Shown: positions 24,062 to 33,812, counted from the first letter of the stretch. The stretch is DNA of 64,000 nt from Candidatus Latescibacterota bacterium (GCA_022821085.1 JAJEEG010000006.1:2687330-2751329), one strand, 5' to 3'. Numbers and translations: made by a program. The notes: generated from the letters alone by a model not told the origin.

Positions 24062-27000
24062 ATGTGGTCGAAAATAAAAACGGGCATAGGCATCACCATC
24101 GCGGTGCTGATGCTGTCCTCGGTCACCATCTTCCATCCCGAGGATATTACCGAAAACATCCTGATGAAGCTGATCTCCCTGCCGGAACCTCAGGAAGTTC
24201 AGCCTTTCCTGGGCCACGATCGCGACCTCGAGGAGGCCCTGGAGTCGGTCAGTGCGGAGTCGGTCGAAAACACGGTGCGTACCCTTTCCTCCTTTCCTTC
24301 CCGGGTGGTGGGCTACGCCGGCGCCGATTCGGCCTACCAGTACCTCAGGACCCAGTTCGAAGAAATCGGACTGGAGGACATCCGGACCGAAACGTTCCCG
24401 GTCACGGTGCCCATCGACAAGGGTTCGAAACTGACGGTGCTGGAGACCGGCGAGGAGATTCCCCTCCATGCCCTCTGGCCCAATCACGTGCGCACGCCCA
24501 CCACGCCCGGCGAGGGTCTTTCCGGTCCGATCGTCTATGGCGGCAAGGGGGAATTCGCCGACTTCAACGGGTACGAGATGCAGGGCAGCGTCGTGCTCAT
24601 GGACTTCGATTCCCAGGATCGTTTCATCAATGCCCGGATGCTCGGCGCCAGCGCGGTCATCTTCTTCGACAACGGGCGGGTGACCCGCAGCGAAGCGGAA
24701 CTCAAGTTCATGGGACTTCCGCTCAACGTGCCCCGTTACTGGGTCGATGAGGCGCACGTGCCCGGCCTGCTGGCCCTGGCCGAATCGGGTACGAACCAGG
24801 TGAACGTCCAGGCCCGCATGGACTGGGAGGTGGTGGAAGGGAAGAACGTCTTCGGGTGGATTCCCGGCCTCGACGAGGAAATGCCGAATGCCAGGGACGA
24901 GACCCGCACGAAGTGGAAGGACTACACGATCGTCATCTCGTCCTTCTACGACGCCATGTCGGTGGTCCCGGGCGTCGCGCCCGGCGCCGAAAGCGCCACG
25001 GGCGTCGCCGCGCTGCTCGAGGTCGCCCGGGCGGTAAAGCGCTACAACCCGAAGTACTCCGTGGTCATCCTGGCCACTTCCGCCCACTTCATCGGCCTGG
25101 AAGGTGCGCACAACTGGCTGTACCGGCACGGCAGGGCACGCAGTTACTTCATGTCGAGGATCCCCGAGGCGGACAAGATCGATTTCGACATGTTCTTCGG
25201 CATCGACCTTTCCAGCCACGATTCCCGCGTCGGCAGCTTCGCCTTCGGCACCTTCGACAACGGCGCCTGGGCGACCAACCACTACATCAAGAACATCTTC
25301 GCGCCCTATTCGCGTAAATTCGCGAGCTATATCCAGGAAGCCTTCGGCGCCGGCGCCGATTCGGTCCGATACGTCAACGCCATCGTGCCGCCGCAGCGGA
25401 CCTGGAAGGACTTCATGCCCGTCAAGATCGGGCTGGACAGCGAGGCCGTCACCTACATGGGCAAGAAGGGCATGTCCTTCGTCACCCCGAACGGCACGCG
25501 GGGCCTGGTGGACACGCCCCACGACCGCTTCGAGTCGGTCAACATCGCCAATGTCACCGAACAGGCGCGGTCGCTCGCGGTCATGCTCGCCCGGGCCACC
25601 ACCGACGGCGAACTCTTCGAAGAGACCAAGCTCAAGATCCAGGACACGGCCCGCGACATGTCGGGCACGGTCTACGAGTTCGACCGTGACGTCAACTTCT
25701 TCGTGCCCAAGAAGCCCATCCCCGGCGCGCTGGTCACCTATTTCAAGGGGCTGACCAATACGGGCGTGCGCGGCATCCTCATCACCAAGGCTGATTCCCT
25801 GGGACGCTTCGAATTCCGTCCGCTGAAGCAGCAGAAGGGGCCGATCCGGCTACGGTCGTACGCGCTGGACGAGGACGGCGAGATCATCTACGCGCCCGAC
25901 CTGGGCCAGGAGGGCGACAAGACGTTTCCGCTGAACGCCGCGATCAGCGCGAATGAAAACACCACCCTGCAGATCGTGTTCCGGGCCCGGGCCCTGGACG
26001 TGTACGAGATCATCGACTCCCGCTACCTCACGGCGCTGGACCAGTTGACCGTCCTGGCGCAGAACGACGCCGAACCCCAGTGGTACGGCCACAGCTATAT
26101 CGAAAAGCAAAGCGGCTCGGAAGGCCGAACCATACCCGCGGCCGTCGTCTTCGCCAAGCCGGGCCAGCACGTCAAGCTGCTCATGAGCACCAGCCTTTTC
26201 GGCGTCAAGTACCTGCTGACCAATGCGCCGGATTCCTTCCTGAAGGACCCCGTCGAACCGAACGAGGTGACCCTGGATCTTCTGGAACAGGCCCAGGGCC
26301 AGGGCTACCCGGTCGATATGGGCCTCATCGTCAATCCATCCTACCAGGGCACGCGGGACATGTGGGTCGTGGATGACGTAAGGCTCAAGCAACTCGCGCG
26401 CTTCGGCGTGGAGAACCAGCGCATCGAGCAACTGCACGAACAGGCGCGCGTCAAGCTGCTCGAGGCGGAGGAGCACCTGGCGAACCGGGAATACGACGCC
26501 TTCATTTCCATGTCGAGAGAGGCCTGGGGCCTCGAAGCCCGGGGTTATCCGGAAGTCAAGTCCACGGCGGACGACACGGTCAAGGGCGTAATCTTCTATT
26601 TCATCCTGCTCATCCCCTTCTCCTTCTTCATGGAGCGCCTGGTCTTCGGGTTTCCGACCATCAACAAGCGGATCTTCGGTTTCTCCGCCTTCTTCATCGC
26701 GGTCTTCCTCGTGCTGCAGCAGGTGCATCCCGCCTTCAAGCTCAGCACGTCCCCCTATGTGATCTTCCTGGCTTTCGTCATCTTCGCGCTGGGGACGACC
26801 GTGCTCATCATCGTCATGTCCAAGTTCAACCAGGAAGTCCAGAAGATCAAGCGGGCGCAGACCGGCATGCACGAGGCCGACATCGGCCGGTTGAGCGCCA
26901 CGGCCGTCGCCCTGTCGCTGGGGGTTTCCAACCTGCGCAAGCGCAAGATCCGCACGGCCCTCACGGCGGCGACCATCACGCTCCTGACCTTCACCGTGCT

Positions 27001-28690
27001 GTCCTTCACGTCCATCACCACGTCCCTCAGGTACTACAAGCTGGAGCGGTACAACGAACCGACTTACGAGGGCACGCTGGTCCGGGACCGCAACTGGAAA
27101 GGACTGCAGCCTTCCGTCTACGACTATCTCAAGAGCACCTTCGAGGACAAGGCCACGCTGATTCCACGGGCCTGGTACATGTCCCAGGTCAAGGGCGAAA
27201 AGGGGTTCTTCTCCTTCTCGTCGCCCCGGTCGTCCCATGAAAGTTACGTGAACAGCATACTGGGCCTGACCCCGGACGAGCCCAGGGCGACGCGCCTCGA
27301 CGATTACCTCCTCGGTGGGAGGTGGTTCGAGCCCGGGGAGCGGGACGCGGCCATCCTGCCCGACGACGTGGCCGCGGTGGTGGGCATCAGACCCGAAGAC
27401 GCCGGTTCCGCCTACATCGACATGTTCGGCATGCGGCTGCAGGTCGTCGGCGTGATCGATTCCCGGCGGTTCAACCAGCTCAAGGACCTGGACGACGAGA
27501 AGCTCACGCCCGTCGACCTGGTCCAGGAAAAGGGCAAGATCGCGCAGCGTATCGGCGAGGACCCCCGGCTGCAGGCCGAGTCGCCGCCGGAGGCCTTCAT
27601 CCATCTCGAATCCAACAACGTCATGATCCTGCCGTACGAGACGGTCATGGATCTCGACGGGAAGATGTATTCGGTCGCCATCACGGATTTCCTCGACGAG
27701 AGCGGACAGCCGAACCCCGACTTCGACCGGGATATCGAGGACTTCCTGTCCCGGGTCGCCATGACCATGTTCGTGGGGAAGGACGGCACGGTCAACGTCT
27801 ACAGTTCCATCGGTTCCACCTCCATCGGGGGCCTCGGCAACTTCCTGATTCCGATTCTCGTCGCCGCCATGATCGTCCTGAACACGATGATGGGCGCGGT
27901 CCACGAGCGCTTCCGTGAAATCGGCGTCTACAGTTCGGTCGGCCTGGCGCCGAGCCACATCGCGGCGCTGTTCCTGGCCGAATCCTCGGTCTTCGCCACG
28001 GTGGGCGCCGTGCTGGGCTACCTCGGGGGACAGACCATCACCCTCGTGCTGTCGAATTACGACATCCTCGCCGGCCTGTCGCTGAACTATTCCTCCCTGT
28101 CGGCCGTCTGGTCGGTAGTCGTGGTCATGGCCACGGTGTTCCTGTCGACGGCCTATCCCGCCAAGAAAGCGGCGGACATGGCCGTGCCCGACGTGGGCCG
28201 GGAGTGGAAGTTCCCCGAGCCCGACGGGGACGACTGGAGCTTCGATTTCCCCTTCACCATCGGCAGCGTCGAGGTGCTGGGCATGTACGCCTATCTCACG
28301 CGGGTCTTCGAATCCTACGAGGAGGGTTCCCTGGGCGCATTCGTCACGGAGAACGTCCAGCTGTCTGCCGTGGAAGGCGCTACGGACCAGCCCATGTACC
28401 ATATCTCCATGATGACCTGGCTCGCCCCCTACGACCTGGGCATCAGCCAGCGGGTCTCTCTCAGCGCCGCGCCGGCGGAGAATGAAAGAGATCTCTACGC
28501 CGTATGGGTGGACATCCACCGCGAGAGCGGCGACGTGGCGTCCTGGCAGCGCATCAACCGGCGCTTCCTGAGCGTGCTGCGCAAGCGCTTCCTGGTCTGG
28601 CGCACGCTCCCGCAGGATCTCAAGAACGATTACGCCGCGACCGGCCGGGAAATGACGGAAAGGATGGAAGAGGCGGGACAACCCGTATGA
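24062..28690 (+). CDS. Fusion of a degenerate M28-type peptidase domain to an FtsX-like permease
   Basis: A 1542-residue membrane protein. After an N-terminal anchor (~8-24) come a PA-inserted M28 aminopeptidase-like region (~60-520) and a carboxypeptidase-regulatory-like segment (~555-640). Membrane helices lie at ~840-925, then the FtsX/MacB core: a helix at ~975, an extracytoplasmic loop (~1000-1250) and the FtsX domain (~1260-1375). Typical M28 zinc ligands are not seen: the H-x-D site reads SSFYDAM, the GADD-x-A-S-G site reads GAESATG and the EE site reads HFIGLEG. The domain is probably binding or structural. No ABC ATPase gene is adjacent. The ribosome site is AGGGA. The stop overlaps the isomerase start (ATGA). 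Confidence 0.8.
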   Translation: MWSKIKTGIGITIAVLMLSSVTIFHPEDITENILMKLISLPEPQEVQPFLGHDRDLEEALESVSAESVENTVRTLSSFPSRVVGYAGADSAYQYLRTQFEEIGLEDIRTETFPVTVPIDKGSKLTVLETGEEIPLHALWPNHVRTPTTPGEGLSGPIVYGGKGEFADFNGYEMQGSVVLMDFDSQDRFINARMLGASAVIFFDNGRVTRSEAELKFMGLPLNVPRYWVDEAHVPGLLALAESGTNQVNVQARMDWEVVEGKNVFGWIPGLDEEMPNARDETRTKWKDYTIVISSFYDAMSVVPGVAPGAESATGVAALLEVARAVKRYNPKYSVVILATSAHFIGLEGAHNWLYRHGRARSYFMSRIPEADKIDFDMFFGIDLSSHDSRVGSFAFGTFDNGAWATNHYIKNIFAPYSRKFASYIQEAFGAGADSVRYVNAIVPPQRTWKDFMPVKIGLDSEAVTYMGKKGMSFVTPNGTRGLVDTPHDRFESVNIANVTEQARSLAVMLARATTDGELFEETKLKIQDTARDMSGTVYEFDRDVNFFVPKKPIPGALVTYFKGLTNTGVRGILITKADSLGRFEFRPLKQQKGPIRLRSYALDEDGEIIYAPDLGQEGDKTFPLNAAISANENTTLQIVFRARALDVYEIIDSRYLTALDQLTVLAQNDAEPQWYGHSYIEKQSGSEGRTIPAAVVFAKPGQHVKLLMSTSLFGVKYLLTNAPDSFLKDPVEPNEVTLDLLEQAQGQGYPVDMGLIVNPSYQGTRDMWVVDDVRLKQLARFGVENQRIEQLHEQARVKLLEAEEHLANREYDAFISMSREAWGLEARGYPEVKSTADDTVKGVIFYFILLIPFSFFMERLVFGFPTINKRIFGFSAFFIAVFLVLQQVHPAFKLSTSPYVIFLAFVIFALGTTVLIIVMSKFNQEVQKIKRAQTGMHEADIGRLSATAVALSLGVSNLRKRKIRTALTAATITLLTFTVLSFTSITTSLRYYKLERYNEPTYEGTLVRDRNWKGLQPSVYDYLKSTFEDKATLIPRAWYMSQVKGEKGFFSFSSPRSSHESYVNSILGLTPDEPRATRLDDYLLGGRWFEPGERDAAILPDDVAAVVGIRPEDAGSAYIDMFGMRLQVVGVIDSRRFNQLKDLDDEKLTPVDLVQEKGKIAQRIGEDPRLQAESPPEAFIHLESNNVMILPYETVMDLDGKMYSVAITDFLDESGQPNPDFDRDIEDFLSRVAMTMFVGKDGTVNVYSSIGSTSIGGLGNFLIPILVAAMIVLNTMMGAVHERFREIGVYSSVGLAPSHIAALFLAESSVFATVGAVLGYLGGQTITLVLSNYDILAGLSLNYSSLSAVWSVVVVMATVFLSTAYPAKKAADMAVPDVGREWKFPEPDGDDWSFDFPFTIGSVEVLGMYAYLTRVFESYEEGSLGAFVTENVQLSAVEGATDQPMYHISMMTWLAPYDLGISQRVSLSAAPAENERDLYAVWVDIHRESGDVASWQRINRRFLSVLRKRFLVWRTLPQDLKNDYAATGREMTERMEEAGQPV

Positions 28691-29616
28691 AGTTCGCCTT
28701 CTGCAACGAGATGTTCCAGGACGTCCCCCTCCGGCGGATCTTCCAAACCGCCGCGGAAATCGGATATGACGGCGTGGAGATCGCGCCCTTCTCGGTGGCG
28801 CGGTCGGTGAACGAGGTCGGCCCCGACGCCCGGAAGGCGATTCGCGACGACGCGGCGGAGTACGGCCTCGAAATTACCGGGCTGCACTGGCTCCTGCTCA
28901 GCCCGGAAGGCCTCTACCTGAACCACCCCGACGACGGCATCCGCTACTGCACCCTTCTGTACCTCTGCGACCTGATCCGGTTCTGCGGCGACATCGGCGG
29001 CCGGGTCATGGTGGCCGGTTCGCCGAAGCAACGCAACGTGCTGCCGGACCAGACCCGCGAGGCGACCTGGGACCGGACCCGCCAGGCGTACATGGAGTGC
29101 ATGCCCACGGCTGAGGAGAACGGGGTCACCATCTGCCTCGAGCCCCTGGACGGCGCCCAGACCAATTTCATCAACACCCCGGCCGAAGCCGCGCGGATGG
29201 TCCGTGAGATCGACCATCCCAATTTCCGCCTGATCATCGACGTCCGGGCGACCCTGTGCCAGGGGCTGGACGTCGCCGCGGCCATCCACGAACACCGGGA
29301 TTTAACGGCCTACATCCACTTCAACGACGCCAGCGGCAACGGGCCGGGGTTCGGAGATACCGATTTCGTCCCCATACTGCGTGCGCTCCGTGAAACCGGC
29401 TACGACGGATACGGTTCGGTGGAGGTGTTCGACTATTCGTACGGCGCGGAGCACATCGCCCGAAAGAGCCTGGAGACGCTGAAGGCGGCCTGGTCGGCAG
29501 CGAGCGCGCCGCGCGAGGGGGCGGCCGGACCGGCGCAGGACGCGGCAGGCGCAGCGGGCACGGAGGGCGCGGCACAGGACACGGCGGGTGCCACGCGCGA
29601 GGGGGCGGCCGGATGA
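28687..29616 (+). CDS. Sugar phosphate isomerase/epimerase (AP endonuclease 2-like TIM barrel)
   Basis: TIM-barrel protein of the xylose isomerase-like family, 309 residues. The start is the ATG at 28687 overlapping the previous stop; the N-terminus MKFAFCNEMFQDVPLRRIF is typical. Metal ligands fit the pattern: Glu in CLEPLD, Asp in LIIDVRA, His in AYIHFNDASG, Glu in GSVEVFDY. The last ~35 residues are a low-complexity Ala/Gly/Glu tail (AAGPAQDAAGAAGTEG...) built from a 19-bp repeat and absent from the family. Its stop overlaps pyrR (ATGA). Substrate unknown. Confidence 0.8.
   Translation: MKFAFCNEMFQDVPLRRIFQTAAEIGYDGVEIAPFSVARSVNEVGPDARKAIRDDAAEYGLEITGLHWLLLSPEGLYLNHPDDGIRYCTLLYLCDLIRFCGDIGGRVMVAGSPKQRNVLPDQTREATWDRTRQAYMECMPTAEENGVTICLEPLDGAQTNFINTPAEAARMVREIDHPNFRLIIDVRATLCQGLDVAAAIHEHRDLTAYIHFNDASGNGPGFGDTDFVPILRALRETGYDGYGSVEVFDYSYGAEHIARKSLETLKAAWSAASAPREGAAGPAQDAAGAAGTEGAAQDTAGATREGAAG
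29511..29613 (+). repeat. 19-bp direct repeat flanking the isomerase C-terminal tail
   Basis: GCGCGAGGGGGCGGCCGGA is present exactly at 29511-29529 and 29595-29613, 84 bases apart. The second copy ends at the A of the pyrR start codon and supplies its purine-rich ribosome site. The segment between encodes the low-complexity tail. Confidence 0.85.
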
Positions 29617-30146
29617 GTGAGCAAGTCCTCGACAGGGAAGGCATCGCCCGGGCACTGTCCCGTATCGCCCGCCAGATCCTGGAACGCAACCAGGGCGCTT
29701 CCGGCATCGCCATAGTGGGGATCCAGCGGCGCGGCGACTGGCTGGCGAGGCGGCTGGCCGAGTCCATTCGAGAGGCGGAAGATACGGCCGTACCCGTGGG
29801 CGTGCTGGACATCAACCTGTACCGCGACGACCTCCGGGTCCGCGCGGACTACCCCGTCGTCCGCACGTCCGACATCCCCTTCGATATCGAGGGGCGCACC
29901 GTCATCCTGGTGGACGACGTCCTTTACACGGGCCGTACGATCCGCGCCGCGCTGGACGAGCTTAAGGATTTCGGCCGGGCAAGGCGGATCGAACTCGCCG
30001 TCCTGATCGAACGGGAGGGACGGGAACTGCCCATCCAGGCTGATTACATCGGGGAAACCATCGAAGTGGGCCCCGGACGGACCGTTGTCGTCCACGTGCA
30101 TGAGCTGGACCGGGACGACAACGTCGCGGTGGAGGAGGTGGCCTGA
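29613..30146 (+). CDS. pyrR: Pyrimidine operon regulator/uracil phosphoribosyltransferase
   Basis: PyrR-type PRTase of 177 residues. The PRPP loop VILVDDVLYTGRTIRAALDEL is near residues 95-115 and intact, so UPRTase activity is plausible. The basic RNA-binding surface cannot be judged by eye. In Gram-positive bacteria PyrR attenuates pyr transcription; here it sits inside an operon immediately before pyrB, and I saw no clear attenuator between them because pyrR and pyrB overlap by one base. Upstream coupling by ATGA links it to the isomerase. Confidence 0.9.
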   Translation: MSEQVLDREGIARALSRIARQILERNQGASGIAIVGIQRRGDWLARRLAESIREAEDTAVPVGVLDINLYRDDLRVRADYPVVRTSDIPFDIEGRTVILVDDVLYTGRTIRAALDELKDFGRARRIELAVLIEREGRELPIQADYIGETIEVGPGRTVVVHVHELDRDDNVAVEEVA

Positions 30147-31102
30147 TGGCGAAGAACCGGCTTCGCGCGCTGCGCCACCGCCACCTGATCGGCCTCGAGG
30201 ACTACTCCCGTGAGGAGATCGGACTGATCCTGGATACGGCGGACTCCTTCAAGGAAGTGATCCGGCGGCCCATCCGCAAGGTCCCCGCCCTCCGCGGGAA
30301 GAACGTCGTAAACCTCTTCTTCGAATCGAGCACCCGCACGCGGCTGTCCTTCGAACTCGCCGAGAAGCAGCTTTCCGCCGACACCCTGAACTTCACGTCC
30401 ACCGGCAGCAGCGTGTCCAAGGGAGAATCCCTGAGCGACACGGCGCGGAACATCGAAGCCATGCAGGTGGACTGCGTGGTGGTGCGCCATGCCGCCGCCG
30501 GCGCGCCCCTCTTCCTGTCGCAGTGCCTGTCGAGCGCGGTCGTCATCAACGCGGGCGACGGCGCCCACGAACATCCCACGCAGGGACTGCTGGACCTCCT
30601 GACCATGCGGGACGCACTGGGCCGGTTGGAAGGACTGAAGGTGGCGCTCATCGGCGACATCGCCCACAGCCGGGTGGCGCGCTCCAATATCTGGGGACTC
30701 CGGGAAATGGGCGCCGACGTGGTCGTATGCGGCCCGCCCACGCTGATTCCCGTCGACATCGAAGAAATGGGTGTGGAGGTCTGCTACCGGCTCGCGGACG
30801 CCCTCCGCGGCGCCGACGTGGTCTATGCCCTGCGGATACAACTCGAACGGCAGCAGGAAGCCTTCTTCCCGTCCCAGCGCGAATACACGCGGCTGTTCGG
30901 CATCGATCCCGAACGGCTGGAACTCGCCAAACCCGACGCCATCGTCATGCATCCCGGCCCCATCAACCGCGGCGTGGAACTCGACAGCCGCGTGGCGGAC
31001 AGCGGGAGATCGGTCATCCTGGACCAGGTGACCAACGGCGTCGCGGTGCGCATGGCGGTCCTCTATCTCCTCAACGGCGGAGGCGAGCGCGATGCGGCCT
31101 GA
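30146..31102 (+). CDS. pyrB: Aspartate carbamoyltransferase catalytic subunit
   Basis: Condenses carbamoyl phosphate and aspartate, the committed step of pyrimidine synthesis. It is 318 residues with the carbamoyl phosphate loop ESSTRTRLSFE (~56-66), HPTQGLLDLLT (~143) and the C-terminal MHPGPINRGVE motif, all intact. It overlaps pyrR by one base and pyrC by 11 bases. No pyrI regulatory subunit is present, so it is likely a trimer or a complex with PyrC. Confidence 0.95.
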   Translation: MAKNRLRALRHRHLIGLEDYSREEIGLILDTADSFKEVIRRPIRKVPALRGKNVVNLFFESSTRTRLSFELAEKQLSADTLNFTSTGSSVSKGESLSDTARNIEAMQVDCVVVRHAAAGAPLFLSQCLSSAVVINAGDGAHEHPTQGLLDLLTMRDALGRLEGLKVALIGDIAHSRVARSNIWGLREMGADVVVCGPPTLIPVDIEEMGVEVCYRLADALRGADVVYALRIQLERQQEAFFPSQREYTRLFGIDPERLELAKPDAIVMHPGPINRGVELDSRVADSGRSVILDQVTNGVAVRMAVLYLLNGGGERDAA

Positions 31103-32429
31103 CGGACCTGATACATTGGGCGGCGCAGCCGGAGCCACCGGGCTTGCGGTGATCCGAAACGGACGGATCGTCGACCCCGCTTGCAGCCGCGACGAGCAGG
31201 GCGATCTCTGGATGCGCGGCGGCAGGATCGTCGACCGGCCGGCGGACGACGAGGCGAAAAGCGCCGCGGTCATCGATGCGGCCGGCCTGCTCGTCCTGCC
31301 GGGGCTGGTCGATCTGCACGCCCATCTCTGCGAACCCGGATTCGAGTACAGGGAGACCGTTGAAAGCGGCGCGCTCGCAGCCGCCGCGGGCGGTATCACC
31401 GCCGTGGCGTGCATGCCGGACACCGACCCGGTCATCGACGACGGGCCCACGGTGGAATTCATACGGGAAAGGGCGGAAGGCGCTGCGTCGAAGATCCATC
31501 CCATCGCCGCGATCACCGCGGGACGCCGGGGCGAACGCCTGACCGAAGCCGGCGAACTGGCCGAGGCCGGCGCCGTGGCGCTGTCCGATGCCGGCCGGTC
31601 CATCGGGAATCCGGCCATCCTGCGGCGGGCCCTCGAATACAGCCGGATGTTCGACCTGCCCATTTTCGTGCACTGCGAAGACCCGTCGCTTTCTGCCGGC
31701 GGGCACATGCACGAGGGAAGCCACGCCACCCGGTTGGGTCTGAAGGGCATACCCTCCATCGCGGAAGAAACCGTCGCCGCCCGGGACCTCATGCTGGCCG
31801 AGTGGACGGGCGGACGGATCCACGTCACCCACGCCAGCACGGCCGTGACGGTGGAACTCATCCGGTCGGCGAAGCAGCGGGGCGTGCGGGTGACCGCAGA
31901 TGCCAGTCCCCACCACCTGGTGTTGACCGACGAATCCCTTTCAACCTACGATACCCACCTGAAGATCAATCCACCCCTGCGGAGCAAAGCGGACGTGGAT
32001 GGGCTTCGCGCGGGCCTGGCGGACGGAACGATCGACGCCGTCGCTTCGGATCACACGCCGCGGTCCGTGGACGAGAAGAACACGGAATTCCAGGAAGCGC
32101 TGCCCGGCGCCACGGGTCTCGAAACCATGCTGGCCGTCGTGTTCACCGAGCTGGTCAGGCCCGGCCTGCTGAGCCTGGGCGACGCGGTAAAGGCCATGTC
32201 CACGTCCCCCGCGGGGATACTGGGAGTCGAAGGAGGCAGCCTGGCGTCCGGCGGTCCGGCCGACCTCCTGCTCTTCGATCCGGATGGAACCTGGACCGTG
32301 GATGCCGCGTCCTTCAAATCAAGATCCGCAAACTCGCCTTTCACCGGCCGCGCACTGGAAGGGCGCGTAATCATGACCATCGTCGGCGGCCGGGTCAGTT
32401 ACCGGCGCGACGCGCCCGAATCACCTTGA
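31092..32429 (+). CDS. pyrC: Dihydroorotase
   Basis: Amidohydrolase-superfamily dihydroorotase (type I), 445 residues. The metal-binding DLHAHLCEPGFEYRET is at ~74, IFVHCEDPSL at ~190, HVTHAST at ~245 and the catalytic Asp in ASDHTPRS at ~318. The first H-x-H reads HAH where many have HVH. It overlaps pyrB, ending the pyrR-pyrB-pyrC block. An ATG at 31092 gives a ~14-residue N-terminal extension before LAVIRNGRIVDPA, usual in length for this type. Confidence 0.93.
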   Translation: MRPDGPDTLGGAAGATGLAVIRNGRIVDPACSRDEQGDLWMRGGRIVDRPADDEAKSAAVIDAAGLLVLPGLVDLHAHLCEPGFEYRETVESGALAAAAGGITAVACMPDTDPVIDDGPTVEFIRERAEGAASKIHPIAAITAGRRGERLTEAGELAEAGAVALSDAGRSIGNPAILRRALEYSRMFDLPIFVHCEDPSLSAGGHMHEGSHATRLGLKGIPSIAEETVAARDLMLAEWTGGRIHVTHASTAVTVELIRSAKQRGVRVTADASPHHLVLTDESLSTYDTHLKINPPLRSKADVDGLRAGLADGTIDAVASDHTPRSVDEKNTEFQEALPGATGLETMLAVVFTELVRPGLLSLGDAVKAMSTSPAGILGVEGGSLASGGPADLLLFDPDGTWTVDAASFKSRSANSPFTGRALEGRVIMTIVGGRVSYRRDAPESP

Positions 32430-32455
32430 CGAACCGGTGCGAATCGCTTTATTTT
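32426..32455 (+). promoter_or_regulatory. Promoter of the TPR protein gene
   Basis: TTGACG (32426-32431) followed after 17-18 bases by TTATTT/TATTTT (32449-32455). It begins three bases before the end of pyrC and gives a ~97-base leader. Confidence 0.6.
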
Positions 32456-32558
32456 AGAAGACTGTCTACATCGGATCCACCGGACGCGATCTTTAAGATG
32501 CACAGCCATGGCAGGCCGCGAAAAGGTGCCATCGACGTACTGTCGAAAGGAGTCCGTA

Positions 32559-33758
32559 ATGTTTTTCAGAAAGGTTTCCATCTGCGTATTGTTTGCCCTC
32601 GGCTTCGCCCTGTTGATACCGGTCGCTGCCGACGCGCAGAAAATCGAGCTTCGTTCCGCGAAAATCTACATCCGCGAAATCCCGCCTCAGACTGAAAAGG
32701 CCCTGGAGCTGCTCGAAACCGCCCTGGAGAAGGACCCGGGCAACAACGACGCCCACTATCTCCTCGGGCTCATTCATTACCGCAAGGGCAACTTCGACCT
32801 GATGTTCCAGAACTGGGAAGCGGTTACCTTCAATGACCTGGACAAGAAGGACAAGGAACAGTTCAGAAACACCCTGGGCGCCATGATCCGCACGAACTAC
32901 CAGACGGGCCAGCAAAGCTATGAACAAGAGAAGTACGCGGACGCCGCCCAATACTACAGCCGCTCCGTCAACGCGACTTCGATGCTCCAGGACATATTGC
33001 GCTCCATCGGCAAGAAGAACGAGGCCGCGGAGGCAGACGAATTGGAACCCGCCAAGCAGCAGGGGTACCTGTACTGGGGTTACGCCGCCCTGAACTCGGA
33101 AGATTATGAAAATGCCAGGATGGCTCTCGAGCAGCTTATCGAAGTGGAACCGAACAGATTCGAAGCCTGGGACGGCCTGATCAACGTGTACTACTACACC
33201 CAGGCCTGGGACAAGGCGATCATGGCCAGCAACAGGGTCATCGAACTGTCGGAAGAGGTCGATCTCAACACCTACCTCATCATGCGCAACGCCTACTTCG
33301 AAGTCGCCGACACGGCCGGCGTGATCACCACGTACGAGCGGGCGATCGAAGCGTTTCCGGAAGATAAGTCGATGTACCGGGACCTCAGTTCCATCCATTC
33401 CTCCAGGAATAAACTGGCCGAGGCGATCGAAGTGTTGGAAAAGGGAACCGCCGCCCTTCCGGAGGACCAGGATTTGCTGAGGCGCCTGGGGACCAACTAC
33501 TACAACAAGGGATTGTCCGACCGGGATGGCGGAAACGTGGAAGCGGCCTCGGCGGCGTTCAATGGCGCTGTCGAAAGCATGAACAAGCTACTGGTGTTGG
33601 AGCCGAAGAGTATCGAAGCCCACGATATACTCGGCGATGCCTACGTCGGACTGGCCAGTGTCGAAACGGACGATGCCAGGAAGATGGAGTTGTTTACCAA
33701 GGGAGACGAACTCCAGAAGAAGAAGATGGAACTGATCACTTCGGGAGAAGGCATGTAG
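32559..33758 (+). CDS. Exported TPR-repeat protein
   Basis: A 399-residue protein from the ATG at 32559, chosen because GAAAGGAG lies 6 bases upstream and the protein then begins with a clear signal peptide (MFFRKVSICVLFALGFALL...ADAQ). The rest is helical TPR-like repeats: LETALEKDPGNNDAHYLLG, ALEQLIEVEPNRFEAWDGL, YERAIEAFPEDKSMYRDLSSI, LEKGTAALPEDQDLLRRLG. Probably a periplasmic scaffold. It is monocistronic between the 32426 promoter and the 33813 terminator. No specific partner can be named. Confidence 0.8.
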   Translation: MFFRKVSICVLFALGFALLIPVAADAQKIELRSAKIYIREIPPQTEKALELLETALEKDPGNNDAHYLLGLIHYRKGNFDLMFQNWEAVTFNDLDKKDKEQFRNTLGAMIRTNYQTGQQSYEQEKYADAAQYYSRSVNATSMLQDILRSIGKKNEAAEADELEPAKQQGYLYWGYAALNSEDYENARMALEQLIEVEPNRFEAWDGLINVYYYTQAWDKAIMASNRVIELSEEVDLNTYLIMRNAYFEVADTAGVITTYERAIEAFPEDKSMYRDLSSIHSSRNKLAEAIEVLEKGTAALPEDQDLLRRLGTNYYNKGLSDRDGGNVEAASAAFNGAVESMNKLLVLEPKSIEAHDILGDAYVGLASVETDDARKMELFTKGDELQKKKMELITSGEGM

Positions 33759-33812
33759 GTTCCGGGGATGGATCCCGGCGCTTGTTCGCCGATCGCAAAA
33801 CTTGAGGATTTC

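Noticed and set aside
25850-28681. A 943-codon minus-strand frame opposite the M28/FtsX gene
   Set aside because: A shadow rich in Asp, His, Arg and Gly with no membrane or domain pattern, while the plus strand encodes clear FtsX helices.
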